From Bacillota bacterium (GTDB lineage: Bacteria; Bacillota; Clostridia; Oscillospirales; Ruminococcaceae), in NCBI GenBank assembly GCA_023395695.1, contig JAEWYJ010000067.1, positions 1 through 6,178 on the forward strand: 6,178 nucleotides of DNA. Reading direction: 5' to 3'. Position numbers and translations under genes: made by a program. Below are positions 1-5,236 of the stretch, one piece after another. The notes under the pieces were generated by a model. The model was not told the DNA's origin. It was given only the letters and a program-made list of their open reading frames with translations, and did no database searches. Each line of letters begins with the position of its first letter. Within the stretch, counting starts at the first letter, position 1.

Positions 1-26
1 CCCCCCGGTCAACGCCAAACGCTGCG

Positions 27-56
27 GGCCCGGGCCTGTGGCCCGGACCTCTTTTG
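27..56 (+). terminator. Putative intrinsic terminator of an upstream gene
   Basis: A seven-pair GC stem (CCGGGCC at 30-36, loop TGT, GGCCCGG at 40-46) is extended by two more G-C pairs (27-28 with 48-49) after one mismatch. It is followed by CTCTTTT on the plus strand. This looks like a Rho-independent terminator for a gene lying left of the window. The T run is short, and a REP-like palindrome associated with the nearby transposase-like gene is an alternative. Confidence 0.4.
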
Positions 57-206
57 TACTCAATTCCACTAAAGGTTGCAAAGATGGGTGCAGGTTTTTT
101 GTCCCGCAGGGACGGGGAGACAGGTGGGTTAAAAGCCCGACAACGCAGCAACGCGAAAGATAGGCCGTCAAGATGGGCGCTTAAAAAATTAATCTGCTAT
201 ATAGTC

Positions 207-340
207 AAACCACCAGAAAACCAAAACGTCTTGACGATCCGTTTCGCAGCAGACCGCGTTGTCGTCCTTGAAGGGCGCCAGCCCATCTGCGTCCTCCGCC
301 TTGTCAGCCACAAAACAGCCTCGCCAATCCTGTATCGTTT
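207..340. repeat. Diverged direct repeat, copy A
   Basis: This 134-base stretch aligns without gaps to 893-1026. By hand count 97 of 134 positions agree (about 72%), including the shared runs CCAGAAAACCAA and AGCCCATCT. Mismatches are somewhat enriched at every third position, most clearly in the first 60 bases, hinting at former coding sequence. On the plus strand the copy reads open (KPPENQNVLT onward), and a minus-strand frame ending ...FWWFDYIAD with a stop near 194 is also open. I do not recognise either product. A few bases of similarity continue leftwards to about 200. Confidence 0.75.
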
Positions 341-418
341 TTCTGGTGGTATGACTATAAATGAAAGGCTTGGCCTACAGCACTGCCCGGCCAGAATCTA
401 CAGAAGGAGAGACACACT

Positions 419-862
419 ATGTCGGCTTCACTATTGGCCAACAGCGGCAGCTACCGTATTACGCTGTTCACCCATGGACGACGCGCGCTTTTAACAAGCG
501 GCAGTCCTAACGGGCGGCCGGCGCCCACCGCTATAGGCAACGCTGCGATAACCGCATGGCAGACGCTTGTGCAAAGTCAGTCCCGGCTCACCGCCCACGC
601 CTTATATCTGTTGCCCAGCAGCATCTGTATGGTTGTGGCCCTCCAAAACGGGGCCGACGACCCTTTGGCCTTACGCCTGCTGTACGACAGCGTTCGGCAC
701 TTTAAGGAGGAAACCACCCGCCGGTACAACCACGGCTCTACACAGGATTATCATAGCCGACTGTGGCAAGCCTCCTTGGATTGCAAGCTCATTGCCATAC
801 CCAATGAATCGGCCGCACTCGACCAGCAAATGACGGCGGAAGGTGCATACAGGGCCATATGA
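419..862 (+). CDS. REP-associated/IS200-like Y1 transposase homologue without HUH histidines
   Basis: This is a 147-residue protein that resembles the REP-associated tyrosine transposase (RAYT, Y1_Tnp) fold. The typical landmarks occur in order: an N-terminal strand plus basic turn YRITLFTHGRR (residues about 12-22), a central strand AHALYLLPSSICMVVAL in the place of the usual HAxVVMPNHVHxLL, a helix SVRHFKEETTRRYN in the place of the usual xIxxFKSxxTRRIN, and LWQASLDCKLIAIPNE in the place of WQRxYYDHxIRNE. The metal-binding histidines (NHVH to SSIC) and the aromatic pair near the WQ motif (YYDH to SLDC) are missing, so nicking activity is unlikely. The start is supported by GAAGGAGA at 402-409, about ten bases before ATG. 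The open frame is intact. A short hairpin (GCCA-CAG-TGGC, 864-874) follows the stop. Diverged direct repeats flank the gene. It could be a recently decayed transposase or a retained DNA-binding derivative. The family call is from memory of motifs and is moderately sure. Confidence 0.6.
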   Translation: MSASLLANSGSYRITLFTHGRRALLTSGSPNGRPAPTAIGNAAITAWQTLVQSQSRLTAHALYLLPSSICMVVALQNGADDPLALRLLYDSVRHFKEETTRRYNHGSTQDYHSRLWQASLDCKLIAIPNESAALDQQMTAEGAYRAI

Positions 863-892
863 CGCCACAGTGGCAGACCCGGGCTTATAGCC

Positions 893-1026
893 AAGCCGCC
901 AGAAAACCAAGGTGTTTTGACGGCCCGCTTTGCGCCCGACAACATAGTCGTTCTTGAAAGGCGTTAGCCCATCTATGTCCTCCTTCTTATAAGCCACACA
1001 CTGGTTTTGCCAAGCCTGTATTGTTG
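893..1026. repeat. Diverged direct repeat, copy B
   Basis: This is the second copy of the 134-base sequence at 207-340, in the same orientation and about 550 bases away, with no gap in the alignment. The plus-strand frame that is open in copy A is interrupted here by TAG at 965-967, so this copy is no longer coding in that frame if it ever was. Weaker similarity extends a few bases left to about 886. The two copies bracket the transposase-like gene. Confidence 0.75.
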
Positions 1027-1161
1027 TACTGGCCTCAGGTGCAAATGATAGCGCTGCTCAAACGGCATCAGGAGGCGTGCCACACGGCACACTTGCTCAT
1101 TCCCCTAGCCGCGCACTGTAGGCGGTATGCGACCGCATTGATACGCTGTAGAACGGGCTGT

Positions 1162-1191
1162 TTAGCAAGGGCTTATACAGAATGATATAAT
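1162..1191 (+). promoter_or_regulatory. Putative promoter of the LysR-type gene
   Basis: A perfect TATAAT at 1186-1191 is preceded by TGA, giving an extended -10 (TGN). It lies 18 bases downstream of TTAGCA at 1162-1167 (four of six to the TTGACA consensus). Transcription would start near 1198 and give a leader of about 100 bases before the ATG at 1302. Confidence 0.55.
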
Positions 1192-1243
1192 AAACGCAGA
1201 CTTTAGAGTGCAGCACGCTTTCTATGTTTAATTTAAAGGTGCT

Positions 1244-1264
1244 TTTGTTGTGCAGAACGACAAA
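1244..1264. promoter_or_regulatory. Candidate LysR-type operator (T-N11-A dyad)
   Basis: TTTGT (1244-1248) and ACAAA (1260-1264) form a perfect five-base dyad separated by exactly 11 bases, which fits the T-N11-A box typical of LysR-type regulators. It lies downstream of the predicted transcription start and about 38 bases before the regulator's start codon, a position suited to autorepression. The match is short and could be chance. Confidence 0.35.
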
Positions 1265-1301
1265 CAGAAAAAAGGAGCACTTTCGTAGATGAGGAGAACA
1301 G

Positions 1302-2195
1302 ATGGAAATTAATCAATTGGAATATTTTGTGACATCCGTGGAGGAGCGGAGCTTTTATAAGGCCGGTAAAAAGCTTTTTGTTTCGCAGCCGGCAATCAGC
1401 AAAGCCATCAGTCTGTTGGAAAAGGAGCTTAACCAAAAGCTGCTTGACCGGACAAGCCGCGGGTTAAAGCTGACGGTGCACGGAGAAAAGCTGTATCATT
1501 ATGCAAAAAATATTTTAAGGCAAATTGATATTATCAAGAAGCCTGTATCGGACATTGACGACTGCCGCCTTACGGTGGCTTCTTATCCCAGTCGGTTAAT
1601 ATCCACCGCCCTGACGGATTACTACCAAAATAAAAACCAGTCTATCGAAATGGAATACCTTGAGGGAACGGTTCAGGACATTATTAATTATATCTATAAA
1701 GGAATTTGCGAATTTGGGATTGTATATATTTCACCCAAACAAGAAGCGGCATTTGAGCATATTCTGGCCCATAATCATTTGGAATTCGTTGCCCTTAAAA
1801 AAAGCCAATTGTGCGTATATGCCGGCGCTGAAAATCCGCTATATGGCTCTCAACGCGGCATCTCTATCAAAGAATTATCCGAATTAACCTATATCAGAGG
1901 CATTCAGGATTTCTTTTCTGTAGAGCATCATTTTGACTATATCAGCCTGAATGAAATCAACACCGCATATTTTAATGAAAAGGTGTTGACCAATAGCGAT
2001 CATCTCGTCACAAACATGCTGGAAAGCACGGAATTATGCTATTTAGGCATCGACACCATGGGCACTGAAAGCCCGTCAAAGGTGCAGATTGAATCCGAAA
2101 CCAAATATTTAACCTTAGGTTATATTAAAAACAAATCTGCCGAATTAAGCGCTTTGGCTGCTGACTTTGTGCAGTTTTTATACCCTTACCTATAA
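1302..2195 (+). CDS. LysR-family transcriptional regulator
   Basis: This is a 297-residue DNA-binding regulator of normal family length. Residues 1-60 form the winged helix-turn-helix, with the family hallmarks LEYFVTSVEERSFYKAGKKL, VSQPAISKAISLLEKEL and LLDRTSRGLKLTVHG. A linker helix follows to about residue 85. From about residue 88 to the end is the periplasmic-binding-protein-like effector domain (RLTVASYPSRL..., then GICEFGIVYI). The effector cannot be read from sequence. The start is supported by GAGGAG at 1291-1296, five bases before ATG. The gene has its own promoter and a T-N11-A dyad upstream, so autoregulation is likely. It lies in the same direction as the truncated ABC ATPase and MATE genes. 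Most LysR regulators are divergent to or upstream of their targets, so it may once have controlled that transport operon before the rearrangement at about 2250. Confidence 0.93.
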   Translation: MEINQLEYFVTSVEERSFYKAGKKLFVSQPAISKAISLLEKELNQKLLDRTSRGLKLTVHGEKLYHYAKNILRQIDIIKKPVSDIDDCRLTVASYPSRLISTALTDYYQNKNQSIEMEYLEGTVQDIINYIYKGICEFGIVYISPKQEAAFEHILAHNHLEFVALKKSQLCVYAGAENPLYGSQRGISIKELSELTYIRGIQDFFSVEHHFDYISLNEINTAYFNEKVLTNSDHLVTNMLESTELCYLGIDTMGTESPSKVQIESETKYLTLGYIKNKSAELSALAADFVQFLYPYL

Positions 2196-2229
2196 CCTGT
2201 AGTTATATCTTTCTAAAACTTATTGGCAG

Positions 2230-2246
2230 TGGTTAGTTAAAGCTAA
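2230..2246. promoter_or_regulatory. Candidate TetR-type operator, copy 1
   Basis: TGGTTAGTTAAAGCTAA is the exact reverse complement of the 17 bases at 5189-5205, in front of the ECF transporter operon. It contains an imperfect palindrome GTTAG-N6-CTAA(T). It sits at the -35 position of the promoter whose -10 is at 2254-2259, where a bound repressor would block RNA polymerase. The encoded TetR-family protein (4558-5172) is the obvious candidate ligand, but binding is inferred. Confidence 0.55.
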
Positions 2247-2250
2247 TCCG

Positions 2251-2259
2251 TGCTATAAT
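2251..2259 (+). promoter_or_regulatory. Extended -10 promoter in front of the truncated ABC ATPase gene
   Basis: The sequence TGC-TATAAT is a perfect extended -10 element (TATAAT at 2254-2259). The -35 side is poor (TGGTTA at 2230-2235 with an 18-base spacer), which is typical of extended -10 promoters. The expected start of transcription (about 2266) falls inside the sequence that still aligns with the ATPase, so the promoter was probably joined to the gene secondarily. Confidence 0.5.
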
Positions 2260-2945
2260 TAACCTTTGCCGTCGAGCAAGGCGATTGTCTGGGGATATTG
2301 GGTGAGAGCGGCAGCGGAAAAAGCACTCTGGGTAGAATTATGACCGGCCTTTTAAAGCCGACCTGTGGGGAATATCAGTTTGCAGGAAAAGACCCCTATA
2401 AAAGCAAAGAAAACCGGCGGTATTTAAGCGGGAAAATCAGCATTGTGTTTCAGGACTATACAACCGCTGTTAATCCGCGCTTTACGGTGGCTGAGATTAT
2501 AAAGGAATCGTTGCAACTCCTCAGCAAAAGGACAAACCAAAAAATTGCGTTTGAAAACGAAATATCAACGCTGTTAAAGCTTGTCGACCTGGATGAAACG
2601 TTCGCAAATAGATTTCCGCATCAGCTCAGTGGCGGACAGCTTCAACGTGTCAGCATTGCCAGAGCCATCGCCGTTCGGCCGCAAATGATTTTATTTGATG
2701 AGGCTATCAGCTCTTTAGACGCACATACTCAGGTGCAAATTATGGATTTACTTAAAAAGCTCAAGGATGATTTGGGGCTGACCTATCTGTTTATAACGCA
2801 TGATTTAACATCGGTGACCTATTTGTGCAATAAAGTTCTGTTCCTTTATCAGGGGGAGATTACCGAGTTTATGCGGGTTGCTGACATTGCAAAAACGCAC
2901 AACGCCTATGCACAAAAGCTCTTGCGCAGCATTATTTCATTTTAG
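2259..2945 (+). CDS. 5'-truncated ABC transporter ATP-binding protein (Opp/Dpp/Nik class)
   Basis: This is an ATPase subunit of a binding-protein-dependent importer for peptides, nickel or metal-chelates. Counting from TTG at 2298, the motifs are Walker A GESGSGKST (2-10), Q-loop FQDYTTAVNPR (51-61, typical of the oligopeptide/nickel group), signature LSGGQLQRVSIARA (110-123), Walker B ILFDE (131-135), D-loop SSLD and H-loop histidine 168, all intact. Family-like sequence (LTFAVEQGDCLGILGESG) continues upstream to 2259, directly behind an in-frame TAA at 2256-2258, so some 30-35 N-terminal residues, including the A-loop strand, are gone. No good start codon or ribosome site exists: TTG 2298 sits almost on Walker A. 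The product is therefore probably inactive or untranslated, although the downstream part shows no frameshift, implying a recent break. The stop codon TAG (2943-2945) is embedded in the ribosome site of the MATE gene, indicating one operon. Confidence 0.85.
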   Translation, partial: LTFAVEQGDCLGILGESGSGKSTLGRIMTGLLKPTCGEYQFAGKDPYKSKENRRYLSGKISIVFQDYTTAVNPRFTVAEIIKESLQLLSKRTNQKIAFENEISTLLKLVDLDETFANRFPHQLSGGQLQRVSIARAIAVRPQMILFDEAISSLDAHTQVQIMDLLKKLKDDLGLTYLFITHDLTSVTYLCNKVLFLYQGEITEFMRVADIAKTHNAYAQKLLRSIISF

Positions 2946-2957
2946 GAGGCGTTTTGC

Positions 2958-4280
2958 CTGAAAGAAAACAGAATTACCGAGGGTGTCATCTGGAAAGAAG
3001 TGCTGATATTCTTTTTCCCAATTGTCATCAGCGCTTTTTTTCAACATTTTTATACGCTTGTAGATGCAATAATTGTCGGACAAAATCTGGGCGACATTGC
3101 ATTTTCTGCCGTGGGCGGTTCAGCCTCTAAAATTATTGTCCTGCTGGTAAATTTCTTTGTGGGTGTATCCTGCGGAATAACAGCTTACACCGCCAGATAT
3201 TATGGGCAGCGGGATATGAAGGCGGTGCAGCAAACCATTTATAATGGCAGCGTGCTGTTTCTGCTTATGGGCGCAGCGCTTTCTACCCTCATTTTCTTTC
3301 TTGCGCCATTCTTGTTAAGCGCTATGGGAACCCCGGCAGAATCGGTGAATTTTGCTAATACCTATCTGCGAACCGCCATGTGCGGACTGATATTTTGCGT
3401 GATGTTCAATACCTTTTCCGGTATTCTGAGAGCGATAGGCGATACCAGAACGCCGTTATATATTTTGATTTTTTGCAGTCTTGTCAACATTGCGCTGGAT
3501 ATTTTGTTTGTTGTTTGGTTCCAATGGCATGTATTTGGTGTGGCTTTTGCCACGCTGCTGGCGCAAGCGGTAAGCGCAGTGATGTTAGGCTGCGTTTTAT
3601 ACAGAAAAACGTCCGGAGATAGAGCGGCGGTTTCGCTCAGCACAAAAATTATGGGGGATATTTGCAAGGTGGGGCTGCCCGCAGGCATACAAAGCATAAT
3701 GTACAGCTTATCCAACATATTGGTGCAGGGCGCGATTAACGAATTTGGCTATCTGACCGTCTCCGCATGGGCGGCCTATGTTAAAATTGATAACATTGTG
3801 GATGTTTTCGTATCGTCCTTGGCGAGCACGGTTATTCCTTTTGTGGGGCAAAATCTGGGCGCCAAAAAATTCGACCGGGCCCGGCAGTCCGTCAGGCAGA
3901 TTATGCGCATCAGCTATTGTGTCACGGCTGCGCTGACAATGGGGATTATTTTATTGCGCTTCCCGCTGTTGGGGCTGTTTACAGACAACGCCGCTACGGT
4001 GGATATAAGCGCCCGGATTATGCTTGTAATTATACCGATGTATCTGATCGGGATACCCTATCAGATATTTTCTCAGGCCCTAAGGGGATTGGGCAAAACC
4101 TTTCTGCCAATGATTATTACGCTGACAGGTATTGTGGGTCTGCGTGTCCTATGGATAGCTTTTGTATTCCGCAGCTATCCTACAATCTATTTTTTGGGGC
4201 TATGCTACCCCGTCAGCTCGTTAATTATGTCCGTTATTTTCAGCGTATACTATACCGCTGTCATTAAAACATATAAATAG
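2958..4280 (+). CDS. MATE-family efflux transporter
   Basis: This is a 441-residue membrane antiporter of the multidrug and toxic compound extrusion family, exporting small molecules against Na+ or H+. It has about 12 hydrophobic segments in two homologous halves. The first half begins with LIFFFPIVISAFFQHFY and VDAIIVGQNLG, with the conserved proline in helix 1. The second half begins near GLPAGIQSIMYSLSNILVQ. The motif GILRAIGDTRTPL follows helix 4 as in the family. The annotated-looking GTG at 3000 would cut off the conserved lead KENRITEGVIWKEV. That lead begins at CTG 2958, eight bases after GGAGG (2945-2949), so I choose CTG as the start. It lies 12 bases behind the ABC ATPase stop and is probably translationally coupled. 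The substrate is unknown. Pairing with a peptide/metal-chelate type importer is compatible with export of a chelator or detoxification, which is inference only. Confidence 0.92.
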   Translation: MKENRITEGVIWKEVLIFFFPIVISAFFQHFYTLVDAIIVGQNLGDIAFSAVGGSASKIIVLLVNFFVGVSCGITAYTARYYGQRDMKAVQQTIYNGSVLFLLMGAALSTLIFFLAPFLLSAMGTPAESVNFANTYLRTAMCGLIFCVMFNTFSGILRAIGDTRTPLYILIFCSLVNIALDILFVVWFQWHVFGVAFATLLAQAVSAVMLGCVLYRKTSGDRAAVSLSTKIMGDICKVGLPAGIQSIMYSLSNILVQGAINEFGYLTVSAWAAYVKIDNIVDVFVSSLASTVIPFVGQNLGAKKFDRARQSVRQIMRISYCVTAALTMGIILLRFPLLGLFTDNAATVDISARIMLVIIPMYLIGIPYQIFSQALRGLGKTFLPMIITLTGIVGLRVLWIAFVFRSYPTIYFLGLCYPVSSLIMSVIFSVYYTAVIKTYK

Positions 4281-4342
4281 CGGCATGCCAATGAGCGCTC
4301 TTTAAAAATAACAATATGCCCCCCTCGTAACGCGTATTGGAG

Positions 4343-4397
4343 GCTGAACGCCATGAGACGGCTGATGAACAGCGGGCGAAAATAAGGCGTTTTCAGC
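4343..4397 (+). promoter_or_regulatory. RNA stem enclosing a mini reading frame (possible leader structure)
   Basis: GCTGAACGCC (4343-4352) pairs with GGCGTTTTCAGC (4386-4397) through ten base pairs and a two-base T bulge. The loop is exactly the 33 bases ATG...TAA of a ten-codon frame, and inside it GCTG (4361-4364) can pair with CAGC (4370-4373). The stem starts directly after a GGAGG ribosome site, so opening or closing it could affect translation. It may be chance; no homologous leader is known to me. Confidence 0.35.
4353..4385 (+). CDS. Possible ten-residue leader peptide
   Basis: ATG-to-TAA frame encoding MRRLMNSGRK, preceded by a strong GGAGG (4339-4343) with nine bases of spacing. 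It is much too short to be identified. Its position between the MATE gene and the TetR gene, enclosed by a stem and followed by a second long hairpin, resembles a leader peptide. It may equally be the start of a deleted gene whose ribosome site has survived. Confidence 0.25.
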   Translation: MRRLMNSGRK

Positions 4398-4431
4398 GTA
4401 ATGATGCGATATTCTGTCAATGTGTTGTTAA

Positions 4432-4479
4432 GCATAAAGCCCTTGTCTGTTGTTATAACGCAAGACCAGGGCTTTATGC
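4432..4479. other. Long hairpin between MATE and TetR genes
   Basis: GCATAAAGCCCT (4432-4443) is perfectly complementary to AGGGCTTTATGC (4468-4479). After one mismatch, four further pairs (GTCT with AGAC) extend the stem. No T run follows on the plus strand directly; instead a small GGGG-ACTT-CCCC hairpin (4482-4493) precedes TTGACTTTTT. The pair may act as a terminator for the MATE operon or as part of an attenuator for the TetR gene. Confidence 0.45.
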
Positions 4480-4493
4480 CGGGGGACTTCCCC

Positions 4494-4527
4494 TTGACTT
4501 TTTCAAGAAAAGTGATAACATTGTTAT
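4494..4527 (+). promoter_or_regulatory. Putative promoter and operator of the TetR-family gene
   Basis: TTGACT (4494-4499, five of six to consensus) is followed after 16 bases by TAACAT (4516-4521, four of six). Overlapping the -10 is the perfect palindrome ATAACA-T-TGTTAT (4515-4527). Its position suggests autorepression. Its sequence differs from the GTTAG-type palindrome seen at 2230 and 5188, so it may be bound by something else or be chance. Confidence 0.4.
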
Positions 4528-4557
4528 TAGAATTTCAGACAAGAGGTTGCCGAAAAA

Positions 4558-5172
4558 ATGAGCCTGAATTCACAATTAACCCGTAACCGCATATTGTTAT
4601 GCGCCGAGAAGGAATTTATGGCGTACAGTTATCAAAATGCCAACATGCGCCGCATTGCAGCGTCTGCAAAGGTTACTACCGGCGCAATGTATAACCATTT
4701 TGCCAATAAAGCGGTTTTGTTTGACGCACTGGTTCAGGCCCCGGCAGAAGCGCTGCTCAACCGCTTCCGCGGCTTGCATCTTGATGTAAAGCAGGCTTTG
4801 CCTGATTTAACGGCCACGCATATGCGGGAAACGGCATATGCAGGAACAGATTGGATGCTGGCTTATATTTACGACAATATGTCCGTATTTCGGTTGGTTT
4901 TTTGCCACTCGGAAGGTACGCGCTGGGCGGCATATCTGGAAGAGCTGATTGCGATTGAAGAACAGGCCTACCGTCTTTACTGCGATTCTTTAGGGGAGCA
5001 AGGACACCATATTGAGGATATGTTCCTGCATATCAACGCGGCTTCCGGCTTTCAATATTTGGTAGAGGTGGTTTCGCATAATCTGCCTTATAAGCAGGCT
5101 GCTGCTGTGATGGACAATGCAAAGCGGTTTGGTATGGCTGGCTGGCAAGAAATATTAGGGTTTAAACCCTGA
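4558..5172 (+). CDS. TetR/AcrR-family transcriptional regulator
   Basis: This is a 204-residue one-component repressor of normal family length. Residues about 7-52 form the helix-turn-helix domain: TRNRILLCAEKEFMAYSYQNANMRRIAASAKVTTGAMYNHFANKAVLFDAL (split here only for description), with the hallmark TTGAMYNHFANKAVLF at residues about 40-55. The rest is the variable all-helical ligand-binding and dimerisation domain, so the inducer cannot be predicted. The start ATG has a moderate ribosome site, AGAGG at 4542-4546. The gene lies 64 bases upstream of the ECF S gene in the same direction, with a palindrome in the gap. Local control of the ECF operon is therefore likely. An exact inverted copy of that palindrome lies in front of the truncated ABC/MATE pair, so those genes may be targets too. 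Confidence 0.92.
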   Translation: MSLNSQLTRNRILLCAEKEFMAYSYQNANMRRIAASAKVTTGAMYNHFANKAVLFDALVQAPAEALLNRFRGLHLDVKQALPDLTATHMRETAYAGTDWMLAYIYDNMSVFRLVFCHSEGTRWAAYLEELIAIEEQAYRLYCDSLGEQGHHIEDMFLHINAASGFQYLVEVVSHNLPYKQAAAVMDNAKRFGMAGWQEILGFKP

Positions 5173-5179
5173 TTTTTTT
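5158..5179 (+). terminator. Weak terminator-like element at the end of the TetR gene
   Basis: The self-complementary GGGTTTAAACCC (5158-5169) can form a four-pair stem with loop TTAA and is followed, across the TGA stop, by TGATTTTTTT. The stem is short, so termination would be partial at best. Confidence 0.25.
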
Positions 5180-5187
5180 GCAGAATA

Positions 5188-5205
5188 GTTAGCTTTAACT
5201 AACCA
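5188..5205. promoter_or_regulatory. Candidate TetR-type operator, copy 2 (ECF operon)
   Basis: The 16-base palindrome GTTAG-CTTTAA-CTAAC (5188-5203) lies between the TetR gene and the ECF S gene. Bases 5189-5205 are the exact reverse complement of 2230-2246. A weak promoter could use TATTAA at 5212-5217 as -10 with the palindrome over its -35 region, so a bound repressor would block it. Binding by the adjacent TetR protein is inferred from position. Confidence 0.6.
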
Positions 5206-5236
5206 TAACGATATTAATTTATAGGAGGCTAACAGT

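Larger units (their letters stand above)
1..418. other. Gene-free left flank
   Basis: No protein gene is supported here. An open frame runs across 54-494 on the plus strand, but it has no convincing ribosome site at its start and no recognisable family, and it overlaps the better-supported gene at 419. The stretch contains a terminator-like hairpin (27-56), a short perfect hairpin GTCCC-GCA-GGGAC at 101-113 preceded by six T, and the first copy of a diverged direct repeat (207-340). The base composition is GC-richer than the LysR gene to the right, which fits debris from a different source. Confidence 0.5.
863..1301. other. Gene-free region between transposase relic and LysR gene
   Basis: No convincing gene lies here. 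It holds the second copy of the direct repeat (893-1026), then about 130 bases with short open frames broken by stops in most readings, and finally the promoter and a LysR-type palindrome of the next gene (1162-1301). The minus-strand frame over 671-997 starts only at GTG without a ribosome site and runs antisense to the transposase-like gene, so I do not call it. Confidence 0.5.

Noticed and set aside
54..494. Plus-strand open frame of 146 codons
   Set aside because: It has no ribosome site, overlaps the better-supported gene at 419, and its composition comes from the repeat copy A; no recognisable family.
671..997. Minus-strand open frame of 108 codons
   Set aside because: It starts at GTG without a ribosome site, runs antisense to the transposase-like gene and shows no family. 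Part of it is only copy B of the direct repeat.
1..1300. CRISPR array or tRNA gene in the gene-poor left flank
   Set aside because: There are only two diverged long repeats and no short regularly spaced repeats; no cloverleaf with a CCA-type end could be found by eye.
2191..2210. Terminator after the LysR gene
   Set aside because: TATAAC-CTGTA-GTTATA can form a six-pair stem, but it is AT-rich and is followed only by TCTTTCT, so it is too weak to call.
4293..4300. GAGCGCTC palindrome after the MATE gene as a terminator
   Set aside because: An eight-base palindrome has no loop, and the following TTTAAAAAT is not a clear T tract.
4337..4586. Short overlapping frames at 4337-4561 and 4401-4586
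   Set aside because: They start without ribosome sites, run through the hairpins and the TetR promoter, and show no family features.
2230..5205. A ~3 kb invertible segment bounded by the 17-base inverted repeats
   Set aside because: Flipping it would not restore the missing ATPase N-terminus, since the minus strand right of 5205 carries no such coding sequence. No invertase gene is visible, and both repeats sit at promoters, so an operator pair is the simpler explanation.
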